Shown here piece by piece: positions 12,441-24,769 of a stretch of 64,000 nucleotides of DNA (its first letter is position 1; the number at the start of each line of letters is the position of its first letter). This DNA is from Saturnia japonica (lineage: Eukaryota > Arthropoda > Insecta > Lepidoptera > Saturniidae). The notes under the pieces were generated by a model, which saw nothing but the letters and a program-made list of their open reading frames with translations, had not been told where the DNA came from and did no database searches. Location: the NCBI GenBank assembly GCA_033032175.1, contig CM065319.1, positions 17,147,018 to 17,211,017 of the forward strand, read 5' to 3'. A program made the translations under genes and the position numbers.

Positions 12441-12894
12441 TCAAGATTTAACACCATGACATCTACTTCATTTGCCGCGCCATTTAATTCTGATTGAATC
12501 GTATTTTTGAGGGAATATAATTTTTGGAATTATTTATGTTTTATCTTAATAAACAACCAGACCTAAGCCTACCAAAGAAGTATAACTTTTTACATGCATA
12601 TATAAGTACGCATAATTTTTTAAACTTTTTGATATGTTGTTAGTTTGATTATAGCTCAATATTATTAAGCCTGACTATGAACGAAGAGACACTTTAAAAA
12701 ATATCGCATATCCCTAATTTATATTGTGTAGTTGAAAGTTACTAGGGCTTAAAAGTGTTTAAGAATGAAAACAGCGAGGTTCATTAATTTGTAAAGCACC
12801 ATTTGCGCGTTGACTGTATTGCCATTTGGAAATGTATCCGTTAAAATTCTTGTCGGCTCCTACTAGCGATGGTGGCTCAGTGTCGATGAAGACT

Positions 12895-13930
12895 TTTTTT
12901 ATGGTAAAAAGGGGCAAACGGACAGGTGGCGCACCTGATGGAAAGTGATTACCGCCGTTCACAAACATCCGTAACACCCCAGCGCTCGCGGATGCGTTGC
13001 CAGCCTTTTAGGGAAGAATAAGCTCTCTTCTTGATGGTCACCAGTTCATAACGGCTCGGAAAGATCTCAGGCGACATCGGGTTTCAGAGAGTGATTGTGT
13101 AAAGCAGAAAGTGCCTTAAGAAACGCACTATTGTGGAACGCTGGACATCGAGGTGGTATGGATGAAATTTACGATTCTGATGCGGTGTCCGATGGTGAAA
13201 TTCAGCAGCCGGGATCAATCCAAACAATTCCTCGGAACACTCACCATGATAAATGCGATACAGATGCAGAGAGAACCAACATCTCTACGCAGAGCCAGTG
13301 GATCAAGCCGATCGGAAAGAGCTTGATCATCAATAACTCGAGCCGCCCTACGCTGAATGCGGTCAAAAGAAAGTAGCTGGTACTGAGGGGCTCCCGCCCA
13401 GAGATTAGAACAATACTTCATGTGGAGTCGAATTTGCACTTTATAAAGATTTAGGCGATGAGCCAACGTGAAGTACCGTCTCGCCTTGTGCTCGACACCA
13501 AGCTTCTTTGAGGCCAATTTGGCCTTACTTTCCAACTGACCGCGGAACTGGACGTCACTCCAAATGACGACGCCAAGTATTCCGATACTGGCTGTGGCAG
13601 ACAGGGAAGTGTTCTCAAAAATGTTGACTTTTTAGTGGTTAACGCGCACACTTGTGTCTTTTTAGGTTTGAACCTAGGGTTGAAGTGTAGTCGACCTCAG
13701 TCCGAGACTTTAGTTAATAAATACTCAACTTCAGACACAAGTTTGTTCCGACTCTCATCAACGTATTCCCGAGAAATATTAGCACGGCCAGTGTACAAGA
13801 CATCCACAGTGCTATCATCAGCATAGCAATGAATATTGCTGATTTGCTGATGAGAAATTTAGGATCTGAACATGCACCGTCGACGACGACCTTGATGCTT
13901 CTATCGGCCAAAAAGCTGGTGATCCAGTTG
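12895..13930 (-). pseudogene. decayed CR1/Jockey-like LINE, C-terminal RT and 3' end
   Basis: Minus-strand pieces in shifting frames give WITSFLADRSIKVVVDG (about 13860-13920), VCALTTKKS-type sequence (about 13640), and then LASKKLGV, LWAGAPQYQLLSFDRIQRRA and DDQALSDRLDPLALRRDVGS (13215-13535). This is the thumb/C-terminal region of a LINE family that is abundant in moths and butterflies. The 3' end runs to about 12895 and contains 'ggtggcgcacctgatggaaa'. Frameshifts and stops show that it is dead. Clade naming is from memory of the motif only. Confidence 0.75.
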
Positions 13931-14869
13931 CATAAATGATAATAATATAATAAGTAGCATAAACTTATTGTAACGTTTTCAAACATTGCATTGATCGTTG
14001 AAATAAAACTTTTTGAATTGAATAGTAGGTCATACTATAAAAATGCTAAGTATCACGATGAAAGAATTTTATTTTGAGGCACGTATATAGTATGCTCTAT
14101 ACAGGCACTAATTATAAGCCCAGTATAAATGAAATTTTGAGAGGTTTCTAATTTCAATGGTTTCATTACGTTGTTTTTGCAGCTCTACTTAATTACTATG
14201 TTACATCTCTGTCGGCCTATCCATTGCACTCTCTGAGAACCTTCTACTCACGATGCCATAAACTTAAGAGGAAAAGGAGCACCTTCCTAAAGTAATAAAA
14301 AAACATGTGACATTTAGCAGAAATGAAACGTTCATTTATAAAGCATTAAAATATCTTCTTGAAAACTTCTTTTTAAAAATGCTCTAATTCAGCGAGGCTC
14401 GAACTATCGAACAGTCGTACCGTACATACAACAGTGCATACATGTCTGGTTGTTACACAGCTAGGCCAGTTCGATGATAATCACAGTCGTTAAAATCAGG
14501 ACTTACATTAACCATTCATGAATTAAATGTATTGTATCTCATTCTCTCGCAGGTTAAATGCTATAGATGTATGTGTCTCTTCTTAGTGTTACTCTTTCAT
14601 TTCCCCGCGTTTCGAATCACATCGGTACTAAAGAACTTTTTACTTCAAAAAACGCATAAGGCATGCGGTTCTCAAAATTTCCAAGTACATATAATTTTTT
14701 CGTGAGGATCAACGCGCACTTTTGTTTATACGGGTCCTTAAAAATATATTAGAAAACCTGTTACTTTACAATTTTATATTATCATTTTAAATTTATAATT
14801 TAAATTATAATTAATACGTTTAGGTATACATTACTAACACCTAAAAAAGTTTTACTACAATATATTTTT

Positions 14870-14955
14870 TATTGGAGTACAATTTGTCTTTTAAAAAGCT
14901 ATGTGGGGAATTTGAGCAAGATTTTTTGGGAATTTAGACACTGGACAATAAACAC
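14870..14955 (+). repeat. other end of the 'gggaattcccaaattg' element
   Basis: The stretch 'gctatgtggggaatttgagc' then 'tgggaatttagacactg' is homologous to the reverse complement of about 24770-24850. With 12347-12440 it frames an insertion-laden copy of that element, just upstream of TMEM222. Confidence 0.5.
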
Positions 14956-15120
14956 TGAAATTTGACAATGCTGTGATCACAGATAATAAATACGCTATGG
15001 AATGGTGTTGATATTATTTCAATTCTTTGTAGTGTTCCAGATAATTGTATTTGATGAAATTTTAAAATTATAATTACAAAACTGTATTCCTGTTTGTTAT
15101 TTGAATTTTGATTTCATAAT

Positions 15121-15150
15121 ATGGCACAACATCGAGAAGCAAAATTGTAA
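15121..15150 (+). promoter_or_regulatory. short upstream ORF in the TMEM222 leader
   Basis: An ATG at 15121 opens a nine-codon frame that stops at 15148-15150, three bases before the TMEM222 start codon. If transcription begins upstream of it, it would be a uORF that could lower translation. Whether it lies in the mRNA cannot be told from the sequence. Confidence 0.35.
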
Positions 15151-15152
15151 TT

Positions 15153-17838
15153 ATGATAGGTGATCAAAGCCCTTGCCCTGGTAGTCCTCTTGATGTATAT
15201 AATCCCGAGGAATCAGTTCTAATGGACCCAATCGACCATGTAAGATGTCGTTATCCATATTGCATCGTTTGGACACCTATTCCCGTTTTGACGTAAGTTT
15301 TATATTCATGATAATAATTTCTATTTATAAACGATACACGCCTGGGGTTCTGGGCAAAGGCTTTTTTTGAGAGACACTGGCTTAATTATCACTCCTTTCC
15401 ATGACTTATTGGTGGCGATATTATGAGCATGTTTATAAAGGTTTCAGGTTTTGACATAGTATCTTTCTTTACCTGTAAATTTTTTTAAATGCTCAATACT
15501 AAGTATTTAGATTGATAAAGACAAAGTGGACACATAGCTGATTGATATTACACTAGTATTAATAGTTGAAACAAAGATGCAAACAATCTCACCATTACTG
15601 TCCACAATATAGTATATTACAGTCCTTTCCTATTTACCAGCTAACAATAAAACCAAAGCTGAATCTTGATTTATATACATCTAATTCTATCATTATGTTG
15701 CTGTTGTGGCTTTCAGAAAAAATAGAGAGCAACTACTCTGTTTATGAAAATATTTATTGATATGTTAATTTCCTAGATCTGTTACTCTTCTAAATCAATG
15801 GTAAATTGTTATTCTTTTAAATCTAAATATGATAAGTTAACATTAAAATAATAAAATAATTTCAGATGGATCTTTCCATTCTTGGGACATATGGGTATCT
15901 GTACATCATCTGGAGTGATCAGAGATTTTGCTGGCCCATACTTTGTTTCAGAGGACCTCATGGCATTCGGGAATCCAACTAAATATTGGCAGCTGTCACC
16001 TCTTAAGGCTGGCAATGGGCAAGCTGGATGGGATACTGCTGTGGCAGAAGCTTCAGAGATATATAAAAAGAGAATGGTGAGTTAACTATTAATGGTTTCT
16101 ATATCTGGTTACATATATCACTCAGTCTTTTATTTATCTGAAAAGATTGAATGAAAAAACTGAGTTAAACTTGTCAATATATTTAATTTTGTTATTAAAA
16201 AAAAAGACTCATTGATATCCATCCATTCATCCACATATATAGCCACAACAACTTACCCTATACTGCTTGCATTCATAGGGTACTAGCAACTTTCACCATT
16301 GGTATTAATTATTTGGTATTCATATCTTTTTTATAATAGCTCAGCACATTGACATTACTATCTCTGATGGTATAGACAGTGCAATCTAAATACATTGGTG
16401 GTCACCTCTGTCATGCTGGCCTACATAAATATATCTTTAGTTCATATCTTTAAGTGTCTTTTAATTATTCTTTATCTCTTAAAAACCATTTGCAAACAAC
16501 TCTAGTTTAATGAATTGTTCCTATAACCAAAGAAATCAAGTACATTGATATGAATCAAAAGTTATAAGTGAAGCTAATTTAAATTTATACTCTTTACAGC
16601 TTCCCAGGGCAGATATTCTAAAATTAATCCCATTAAAATGTAAAATTGTTAATTCCAGCATATTATATTTTATGACAACTGTCATTCCCATGTGGCTATG
16701 GCACTCAATATAATGAACTATGGAGAGTGCAAAAATTGGAATATGATCAAACTGGCATTATACATGATACCATATTCAAAATATGTCAGGTAATCCTAAC
16801 TACATCTTTCATAAATTTACAGTTATAAATAGTAAATGGGTACTAGATGATAATCTAATTTTTATAATGAATCAAAAACCCATTTCATTTACTAGCAATT
16901 TGGTCACTTTAAATATTATTGATAATTAGACAATTGCAATGTTCTGCTGTAAATACCAATTAACTAGATTTTCATCCAAAGAGTTAAATAATATACACAT
17001 CATCTTTTTTTAACTCTCAGTAAATGTGTAAAATTGATTGTCTGCACAAATTCTTAGTTTCTAAAACTTACTAAATTGAAAAGAAAAATAATTTGATCAT
17101 TTGATTTTTCTGCCCAAATATTTTTACTTTCTAGTTAATAAACTGTCAAGTAAAAAAGAGTAGTAGAAGATCATTTAAATTATTCAGAATTTATGAACTA
17201 TAACTTATTGGATGTTGAACCCTCTTCTTGACTTAGCCTTTTTTTATGGCTTACACAAGTTTTTTAGAAACAGATAATAATGAAGCTAAAATAATAGGAG
17301 AGACTGGAATCATTTAATTTTCTAGTCACAATATTTCAAAATCTAGTATGTTATTTTATGAAAAGTTCAAGGTAGTTAGTCTGTTTGTGCAGCAGGACAA
17401 GTCAATGATTGTGAGTTTTCTTGATCTTAGTATAATTTGCATTGTTTCTGTTGTAACTGATCAGAAACTGCTAAAAATCTTTGTTAGAAATGTATACTGT
17501 AAATAAATATTGTTATTTACATATTTGATTGTGGTTAAATAATCAGTGCACAAATAATTCATTAATCATGAAAAAAGTTGCTTTTTGTTTCAAATTCATC
17601 TTGGCATATTTTTTTAAATTGTAAGTAAACAACTGTACATATTGTATGCCAATTTTACTTGATAATTGTTATTATTTCATATTGTGGAACTAACTGAAGC
17701 TTATATTATGCAATTTGCATGTATTAGGAAATTAAAAAAAATCTTTTTCTATTTTTCAGTTTTGGATCCTTCCTCAAGACTTGGCTACCATTCTTCATAA
17801 TTGTTGCTTTCATATGTGGCCTTGCCGCAATTATATAA
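15153..17838 (+). CDS. TMEM222: TMEM222 (DUF778) membrane protein, four exons
   Basis: The exons are 15153-15292, 15866-16076, 16659-16789 and 17760-17838. All introns are GT..AG, the phases match, and the product is 186 aa. Family motifs appear in order: CIVWTPIPVLTW (exon 1/2 junction), GHMGICTSSGVIRDFAGPYF, VSEDLMAFGNPTKYW, WDTAVAEAS and DNCHSHVAMALNIM, then KNWNMIKL. A final hydrophobic helix, WLPFFIIVAFICGLAAII, ends at the stop. A hydrophobic segment near residues 37-55 would form another membrane span. TMEM222/DUF778 proteins are conserved in animals and plants. In people the gene is linked to neurodevelopmental disease, but the biochemical role is not established. The length is close to the human protein (about 208 aa), and every block is intact, so this is a functional gene. 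The ATG at 15153 was chosen because upstream in-frame sequence lacks a better start. Confidence 0.95.
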
Positions 17839-18800
17839 ATTTATTACTATTGTAAACCACTTAATGTGTTATGGATTCCTGTAGACAATATCCATAGTGA
17901 TGCAGGTGCTAATTCTTAATATTTTGAAAATTATTTCTAGTCTTGTCTATATTTCTGCAAAAAAAAAATCTAATTATTGTATACAATTATCATTTTAAAA
18001 TATGTATCTACATATTGATATTCTGAAAACTAGGTATTTAGGGAATAATCATGATGTATAATGTAGAGAATATATAATAAGTTATTTTCGAACCATTAAA
18101 ATATTTATTAATTGAATGTTTTGTATGTAGTCTTCATAATATATAAATTTATATTCCTAAATCTTGTTTGGTAATTGTAATGGAGGTTACAGAGTTTGTA
18201 TGACTTGAACCACTGCTTGTTATTTAAAAAAAAATAACATTTCCAAAATGGCATTGTAATTTTTATGTGCTTTGATATATGTCTTGTTTTATTAAATTAT
18301 GATATTATTTTATATATGGAATATAAGGCCATGGCAATAAGTAAACATATCTATTTTATTGCATTCTATCTGTTGTGTTTGTGTGCAGAGCACAAATAAT
18401 TATATTTTTAGGTTAACATGAATAATCACTTAAAATCTTACCTTTTTACTATATTATTTTTAAATCTATATATTTTTTTTTTCGATAAAATATTAATTGT
18501 ATATATTAATATTACATAATATAATATGTTAGTATATACTTAATGTGATTTTCGTATAACTGAACAATGTAATGTAATATATAGATATTGGATGCCATCC
18601 AAATCACCCCCAGAAGGAAAAGTACGAAGAAGGCTGGCCAATTTGTTGACCGAGGTATTGGCCAGCCCTCTGGTCCCGATATGTGTCGATCAGTCAACTT
18701 GCAAGTTCTTTAAAGAGGCTGCATACACTTGGTCCCCAAGGACCTAGGGTTTGGACTACAAAGGGCACAAATATGTAGCCCCTACCAAAGGATTATTATT
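17839..18800. other. TMEM222 3' region and LINE 3' tail
   Basis: From 17839 to about 18550 the sequence is AT-rich and non-coding, probably TMEM222 3' UTR and spacer. No canonical poly(A) signal position was fixed. From about 18590 to 18807 comes a GC-richer block ending in an (att)n run at 18792-18806. That block fits the 3' UTR of the CR1 LINE on the minus strand to its right. Confidence 0.45.
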
Positions 18801-20490
18801 ATTATTTGGTAAGACACACTAGCAGCTAATTAGCTGATGCGTGCGTATCAAATAGCTTGGGAGATATCTTCCTTGTCCAATCTGCTCTTAAAGGAGGTTA
18901 TGGTAGGAGTCATCACAACTTTTTCTGGAAGTTTGTTCCATGCTGTGACCACTCTGTTAGGCAAGAAATGCTTCATTGGGTTTCTTTTTGCTGGGAATTC
19001 CCAAAGTTTCAAGGGATGACCTCGAAGGTGTTTATTTTCATTTGACTTAAACATATCTTTAAGGCTGGGCACATCGTAATAATTAGTGAGGATTTTATAA
19101 GTTTCGATTAACCTGCCCCTTTGTCTACGCTGTTCTAGTGTGGTAAGGCCAAGGTTTATGAGGCGCTGTTCATAGGGTAAGTTATGCATTGCATACATCA
19201 TCTTAGTAGCCCTTCTCTGTACATTATCAATGAGCTTAATGTCTTTTTTGAAGTAGGGATCCCAGATAATATAAGCATGTTCAAGAAGTGGTCTTATATA
19301 GGTCTTGTATAACTTTATAAAAGTTTTAGCTGTTAGGAATTTAAATGCCTTGCGAATGATATAAAGGATCAAATTAGTTTTCTTCACAACCTCAAGCACA
19401 TGAGTTCCCCATTTAAGATCTTTGGATACTGTAACTCCCAAGTCCCTTTGTGTTTCAACTGCGGTTGATTGCTCTTATTACTACCAATGTGTAACACGGA
19501 GCACTTATTCACATTTATAGTTAGAAGCCAGTCATGACTCCACTTAAAAATCGCATTAAGGTCATTCTGTATAGCTTGCCAGTTGCTTCGAGGGTTAGCA
19601 AAAAAATTTGGTATCATCAGTAAAAAGCGAAAAAGGTAGTTGCAGAGTATTTTTAAAGTCTGAGAGGTACAAGATAAAGAGCAATGGACCAAGCACCGAA
19701 CCTTGAGGAACGCCACTGAGGACACTTCGCGGATCGGACATGACTTCGCCAATGCGCACCCGAAACGTTCTAACAGAAAGGAAGTCGCATATCCAGGCTA
19801 AAATGCTTCCACAAATGCCAAGGTGTTCCAATTTGTGTATGAGGTGTTTCAGAGGAACACGGTCGAATGCCTTCTCAGAATCCAAGTAAATGATATCTGT
19901 TGGCTGTCCATTACTATGGTTCCGTGTCCACTTGTTTAAGCAATTTAGTAAATTGGTTGTAACAGATTGTTTTGGGATGAAACCATGCTGCTCATCCAGG
20001 GTAATCTTTTCATGTATTAGAAATTCTCTTATGTGGCAAGCTATCATCTTCTCCATGGTTTTGCACAATACACTGGTCAAACTTATGGGCCTATAGTTGA
20101 CAGGCAGTAATTTATTTCCTTTTTTATAAATCGGTACTACATTTGCCGTTTTCCAGTCAGCTGGCACTACTCCATCCTTCAGAGATTTGTTCATCATTTT
20201 CGCTATTTCGTCGCTTAGAGCTCCTGAGCATTTTTTTAATACCACTGAGGGTATGTCGTCTGGCCCTTATGCTGTAGTATCACTGAAGCTAGATAACTTC
20301 TTTCTTACTAAGTCTCCAGTAATACTTAAGTCTTGAATAGCGTTTATGACTCTAGGAACATTGATATTTGGCATCGGTCCATCAGGCTCGTTGATGAAGT
20401 TCAATTTAAACTGATCAGCGAAGGCTTCAGCAATTTGTTCAGGCTTCATAACAAGTTCATTTGAGACATTTTTTATTACGTTAAGGATGC
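18590..20490 (-). mobile_element. CR1-type LINE, 5'-truncated, with RT domain
   Basis: On the minus strand the RT reads from about 20449 to 18848. It starts with QIAEAFADQF and reaches a stop at 20266. It then continues with NYRPISLTSVLCKTMEKMI, DSEKAFDRVPLKHLI, SGVPQGSVLGPLLFILY and the catalytic box FTDDTKF (usually YADD). After a frameshift in a T-run near 19600 comes FKWSHDWLLTINVNKC. After another near 19440 comes DLKWGTHV to TYIRPLLEHAYIIWDPY and RRATKMM. At least one stop and two frameshifts inactivate it. The 3' end carries an (att)n tail at 18792-18806. CR1 is assigned from the RT and thumb motifs. Confidence 0.85.
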
Positions 20491-20494
20491 ATAC

Positions 20495-20590
20495 TTACGC
20501 TGCTTGAGGTCTTCTGCATTTGAAGAAGTAGCTGGAAGATAGGATGGTGCCAAAGTATCTACGCATGTGGAATCCCATACTAAGGGCATA
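20495..20590 (-). pseudogene. fragment of an unclassified repeated protein (CVDTLAPSYLPATSS)
   Basis: The minus strand encodes WDSTCVDTLAPSYLPATSS followed by a K-rich stretch. I recognise this pattern (W-D-x-T-x-x-D-T-L-A-P-S) as a recurrent fragment in invertebrate genomes next to transposable elements. I cannot name its family. It abuts the 5' end of the CR1 LINE, so the LINE may have landed in an older element. Confidence 0.4.
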
Positions 20591-20599
20591 CATAAATTG

Positions 20600-22500
20600 A
20601 TAAAGTTTTTTAACTGAAATTCTAATTTTTAAATTGATTAGGTGTTTTCCATTTTAAAATTTATTGGGATAATGCATACATAGTACATTCAAGTATTAAT
20701 TAAGCAAATTTTTTGTAATTTTAAACTGCCTCCTGTAAAAGGTAAAATAAGATAATCTTAACCCTCTACATTCCCAAATGATAAAGTCTTAAGATTTTTT
20801 ACTTTTATCAAACAATGAAGTTTTAAAACTAAATTATTTTTATATTAAAGTACTAATATTTTAGTAAACTCAAATAATTAGTGATTGTTTATTAACCAAG
20901 GACTTCTTATTGAAGTTTTTATGTCATTAACAAGTGGTAACTTATCTTCACAAGTTTAGCCTTAATTCTTGGATTCAGTGAGATTGTTGAGGAAATCTTT
21001 TTTTTATTATTTCGTTTTTTTATAGGATTTGTCAGAAAAAGTAAACCATTGAACCTCTGCCTCCTCTAGGTCTGATTATGTAATATTTGAAACCCCCTTA
21101 GCTAAAGTATGTTTTACCTGCTGGCATAAAATTTATTTTCAAACTTTATTATTTATAGTAAACCAAAACAAAATGAAAATTTCTATTATTTTATTATAAT
21201 GTAACTATTCAAGAGTAAGTTTTATAGTATTCCTTGTATATGTTTTACATACTTGTTTCAATGTTATCATGCAAGCTCGTAATTATCATGTTAAAAATCA
21301 CTAAGATTAGTTGTTAGGGGATATTTAGGTAAATTCTGTAGTATTTTGGATAAAGTAATTGTTTTTTTAATAGCTGAGTATTTAATATTTTTAATTTGTA
21401 TAATACATTAATTAAATTATAGTTGCACCACAATACAGTACAAGAATCATAATAAACATGACAATTGCATTTTATTCTTATATGATATAAAATATCTAAG
21501 AATTGTGAAAATTCAATTACATCTAAACAATTGTTTCTTATTAAAATAATTAAATTAAATATAATGTGAAGTTTATGTATTTTACCTGTGACAATGAAAC
21601 CATTTTCTATGTATATCATAAATGTCTATATTAATATAGTACATTTCAAACAAACCACGGAGTTGTTTTCATTTTTGATTAACTTAATCTTAAATGACAA
21701 TTTTATTATCAAATTAAAAGTAAGTATAACTATACGAGTTGAACTGGCTATGAAGAAAAGGAAGTTTAAAAAATGTTTAATTACCATCACAGACAATTTA
21801 TATAAAGTATTCTACATAACAATCAAATACATCAATGGGTAAAAATTATATTTTCAAGATCCCAATCTAAATACAGAGATTAATTACATTATTAAGATAG
21901 TTGTCATGTAAAGGTTTGATAAGCATTACTATGACTGTACTACCCGTGTGTGGTAAGTTGAAACTCGCCTGGAATGCAATCCACAGCTCTCTACTTATGT
22001 AACTTCCCCTCAAGCTCCCGTGTTGCACTGTAGGCAACACCATTTTTTTTAACATCTTTGCCTCATACTGGCCTATGTCACGCAACGACAATACATTCCG
22101 ATTTTATAATCTTATTTGATACTGTTTCATTAATAGTTATTAGAGTTACTGCTATATTTTATGTTGATTATTATTTTTATAATGAAGGGTAAAACTTTAC
22201 ATAGTGGAAAGAGAAATCTCGTGTTAAAAGTGTTGGACTTTTTTGATAACGAAAAACGGAACAAAGAGTTGTGTTTACCTGTTGATCAGGCAGTAAAAAG
22301 TACAAAGTTGTTCCTAGTACAACACTTGCTACATTAATTAAAATAGCAGAGACGAAGTTGCGGGTGCAAACTTGTGATATTTTTTTGTGCACATTATAAC
22401 CATGGGTCTGTGGCATCACTGCTCCAGGTCTCAACTTATTGTGCACATGTAGTATACTAAAAACTTAACCTTGTAACCAATGCTAAAAAATAATTTATGT
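20600..22500. other. AT-rich intergenic DNA with one exon-like stretch
   Basis: No confident gene. On the minus strand 22259-22446 keeps an open frame (RPGAVMPQTHGYNVHKK, then a hydrophobic span ending LYFLLPDQQ) followed by a consensus-like donor CAG|GTAAAC at about 22276. This could be an exon of an unidentified membrane protein. Upstream at 21900-22090 is a GC-richer block that resembles a dispersed repeat. I assign no function. Confidence 0.25.
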
Positions 22501-23169
22501 TCTGGTGATAGCTAAGGCTTGGATTTAGAATCGTTTGGCACGAATTTTGACTTAAAAGTGGTTGAAGTAGATAGAGAATTATTCCCCAATTATAACGTAA
22601 CTAGTCCCATTACAAGGTAATTAGCCGTATTCGAGAAAATTAATAAAAACTATCTTAACCTCAAACCTTACAAAACACGAAAATGACGTTTATTTAGAGA
22701 TACCAGATGAACAAATACTAAAATAGTTCGAAAGTTGTGACAATGTTGTACCTTTTTTAGTTTAATAAATTACCAATAGCACACATTAAAGAGGTTCATA
22801 ATATTTTGATAGCAATAAATGTTTATAAATACATAAAATAAAATTCATAATTAAGCAATTTACTAGTATAATGTCATTTTGTTATTTCTGTAATTTTTAG
22901 TAATTGTTACTACATTTTCTTAAATTTCATGAGTTGGCAACTCAATTTAAGGCCACTTGACTTTTATAAACAAAGTTTGTTTTGTTTGCACTGATTTTCT
23001 TTCACAATTGATTTACGATTTTCTTTCACAATTGATTTACGTACTTTCGTGTAGTTAGCGTATAAGTAAACACGAAAATGTATGGGAATAGGCAGCCTGA
23101 ATATTTTTTTGACATATTGTATCGTCAGTTTACCACCATACATAGGATTACTGGCAGGCATATGCTTGT

Positions 23170-23399
23170 TTAGGGGGATCATGGTTTCATCCATTACAAA
23201 GTCAACCACAGTGACCCAGAAAATCCCTTTGTGGCTGGGGACAGCACGCACACAAAGCATTGAATCACAGTGGCGTGTCATCAAACAATATTTCCAAAAA
23301 GATAATTTTAATAATAGAGAAAATTTTAATGATTTATTATATGAATATCTGTGGAGACGCAATGTGATGAAACAAAAGAAAGATCTCTTTGAGGAATGA
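23170..23399 (+). pseudogene. IS1016/Merlin-type DDE transposase C-terminus
   Basis: In the last frame RTQSIESQWRVIKQYFQK is followed by RENFNDLLYEYLWRR. This matches the C-terminal IS1016/ISXO2-like DDE domain pattern (HTQ-x-IE-x-x-W ... L-x-E-F/Y-L-W-R). A preceding frame reads KVNHSDPENPFVAG, the usual VNHS block, so at least one frameshift separates them. The upstream domains are missing. It lies inside the inverted repeats described above. Confidence 0.6.
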
Positions 23400-23479
23400 A
23401 TTAGGGCAATTAATTACATTTATAATAAATGAAAACATAGAAAATGTGTTTTTAATGAAAAATTAAATTTACTAAAACC

Positions 23480-23545
23480 ACAGTAGTACACTCCTGCCTA
23501 ACCCTTCGGGGATACAGGCGTGAAAGTATGTTATGTTAAGGACAC
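23480..23545 (+). repeat. LINE 3'-tail fragment (ccttcggggatacaggcgtga)
   Basis: The stretch 'cctaacccttcggggataca' then 'ggcgtgaaagtatgttatgt' parallels 51295-51330 at the end of the LINE C-terminus there ('aaataggcgtgatgtatgtt'). It is a short stub only. Confidence 0.4.
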
Positions 23546-24227
23546 TAAAGTTTTATGTAAATTTTAGTAATCTGTTGACAAATAGGTAGTGAGTAGCGAC
23601 CGAAGGGAGCTACGAGCGTGTTAGGTGTCTTCCGATATGTGCAAGCATGAGCCGAGCGAGCGTACCGCAATAGCGGTCGGCGAGTGCCAAGTCCTAATAT
23701 TATCACTTATCATGTTTATTGTGAGTAAAATCCCATCAAAATCTTGAATTTAACTTTAAAACATAAAACCCCAATATACCTCTGTCCAGGAAGGTTATTT
23801 CTTCATGGGAATAGTGTCAGAGGGTAGGTGGCTGCCCCCATCAACCTCCCTGATCCATTTCTTGCCTCTAATATTACAAGAGATTGCAAAATGTGGAAAT
23901 TTCAGATTTGACCTTGAAACTTTGAACCCCTATAACTTAGCTCTGGTAAGTTACCTTGTAACGGGAGTAGTGTCATAGGGTTTAGGGGCACCGCCCCATC
24001 CAAACCCCCCGCTCCCGTACCCCTCCGCGTGCCAAACGATTCTAAATTTTAACCATAGCTAATTTCAAACTATTATTAGTGTTTCAAACAAAATAATTTT
24101 TTTACCCTTGAATTATTTAACTGCAAATATACAGCCTGTAAAATGATCACATTTACTTTAATACTTTCACAGTTTGTTTTACAAAAAAAGTGATGGTTTA
24201 ATATTAACAATTTGTAGTTAACAATAT

Positions 24228-24614
24228 TTAATATTCTTTTAACACACCTCTTTCAACAGAAAAATCATAATTATAGCTGTTCATATTAACTCGGTTTGTT
24301 AGAAACGCAAGTAAATCACTTATCTCTGTTGTGTATGCATCCTTGTTTGACATCATTTGCAGTTCTTTACACATTGAAAATGGAACACCTTGAAGATAAT
24401 GGAAGGTGTCAACCGAAGTCCTAGGTATCGGCGCAGGAGGAGCTGGCCTTTGGGGACTAGGAGCTATTATTCCACTCACGTTCGGGTATAGACTTCCTCT
24501 AGGAGATGCGGGATCGACTAAAACATATTCGTCATCACTCCTTGCCCCGGGAATCGGGGGAGTTTCATCCTCCACGGGGGATGATCTGCGTTTACCGAAT
24601 ATGGCAGAAAACAT
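24228..24614 (-). CDS. UMAD1: UMA-domain protein, UMAD1-like, single exon
   Basis: A complete 128-codon ORF starts MFSAIFGKRRSSPVEDE. A disordered, proline-rich middle carries DDEYVLVDP near residues 28-36. The C-terminal UMA-like region (about residues 75-128) has FHYLQGVPFSM and ends YNYDFSVERGVLKEY. UMA domains occur in the ESCRT-I partners UBAP1 and MVB12 and in the small protein UMAD1. The layout (MF-x-F start, acidic D-x-VLV/VLL motif, DVPF/GVPF motif, YDF-x-E-x-x-VL end) fits UMAD1 best. It would act at endosomes with ESCRT-I, though UMAD1 itself is poorly characterised. There are no stops or frameshifts. Transposon ends lie close on both sides (24046 and about 24770). Confidence 0.7.
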   Translation of the reverse strand: MFSAIFGKRRSSPVEDETPPIPGARSDDEYVLVDPASPRGSLYPNVSGIIAPSPQRPAPPAPIPRTSVDTFHYLQGVPFSMCKELQMMSNKDAYTTEISDLLAFLTNRVNMNSYNYDFSVERGVLKEY

Positions 24615-24769
24615 TTTTTATTGATAATCTATCTTGATATAATGATATGATATAAGACTGTAAATAATAAAAACAAAAAAACAACAGAACATGTACTTTG
24701 TAATTATGTACTTTAAGTTTATAATTTTTATTTAAGTCAAAGTCGTCAAAACCAACCTTGTCAATTGTC

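Larger units (their letters stand above)
22508..24061 (+). mobile_element. Merlin-like DNA transposon with inverted ends
   Basis: Both ends contain the same 19-bp sequence in inverted orientation: TTTAGAATCGTTTGGCACG at 22524-22542 and its complement at 24028-24046. Outside it 'agctaagg' faces 'agctatgg'. Inside it both arms carry 'ccattacaaggtaa' / 'cccgttacaaggtaa'. A transposase remnant lies between the arms. Two diverged repeats (about 23760-23840 and 23930-24010) fill the right arm. Boundaries are approximate, and no target duplication was confirmed. Confidence 0.65.
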
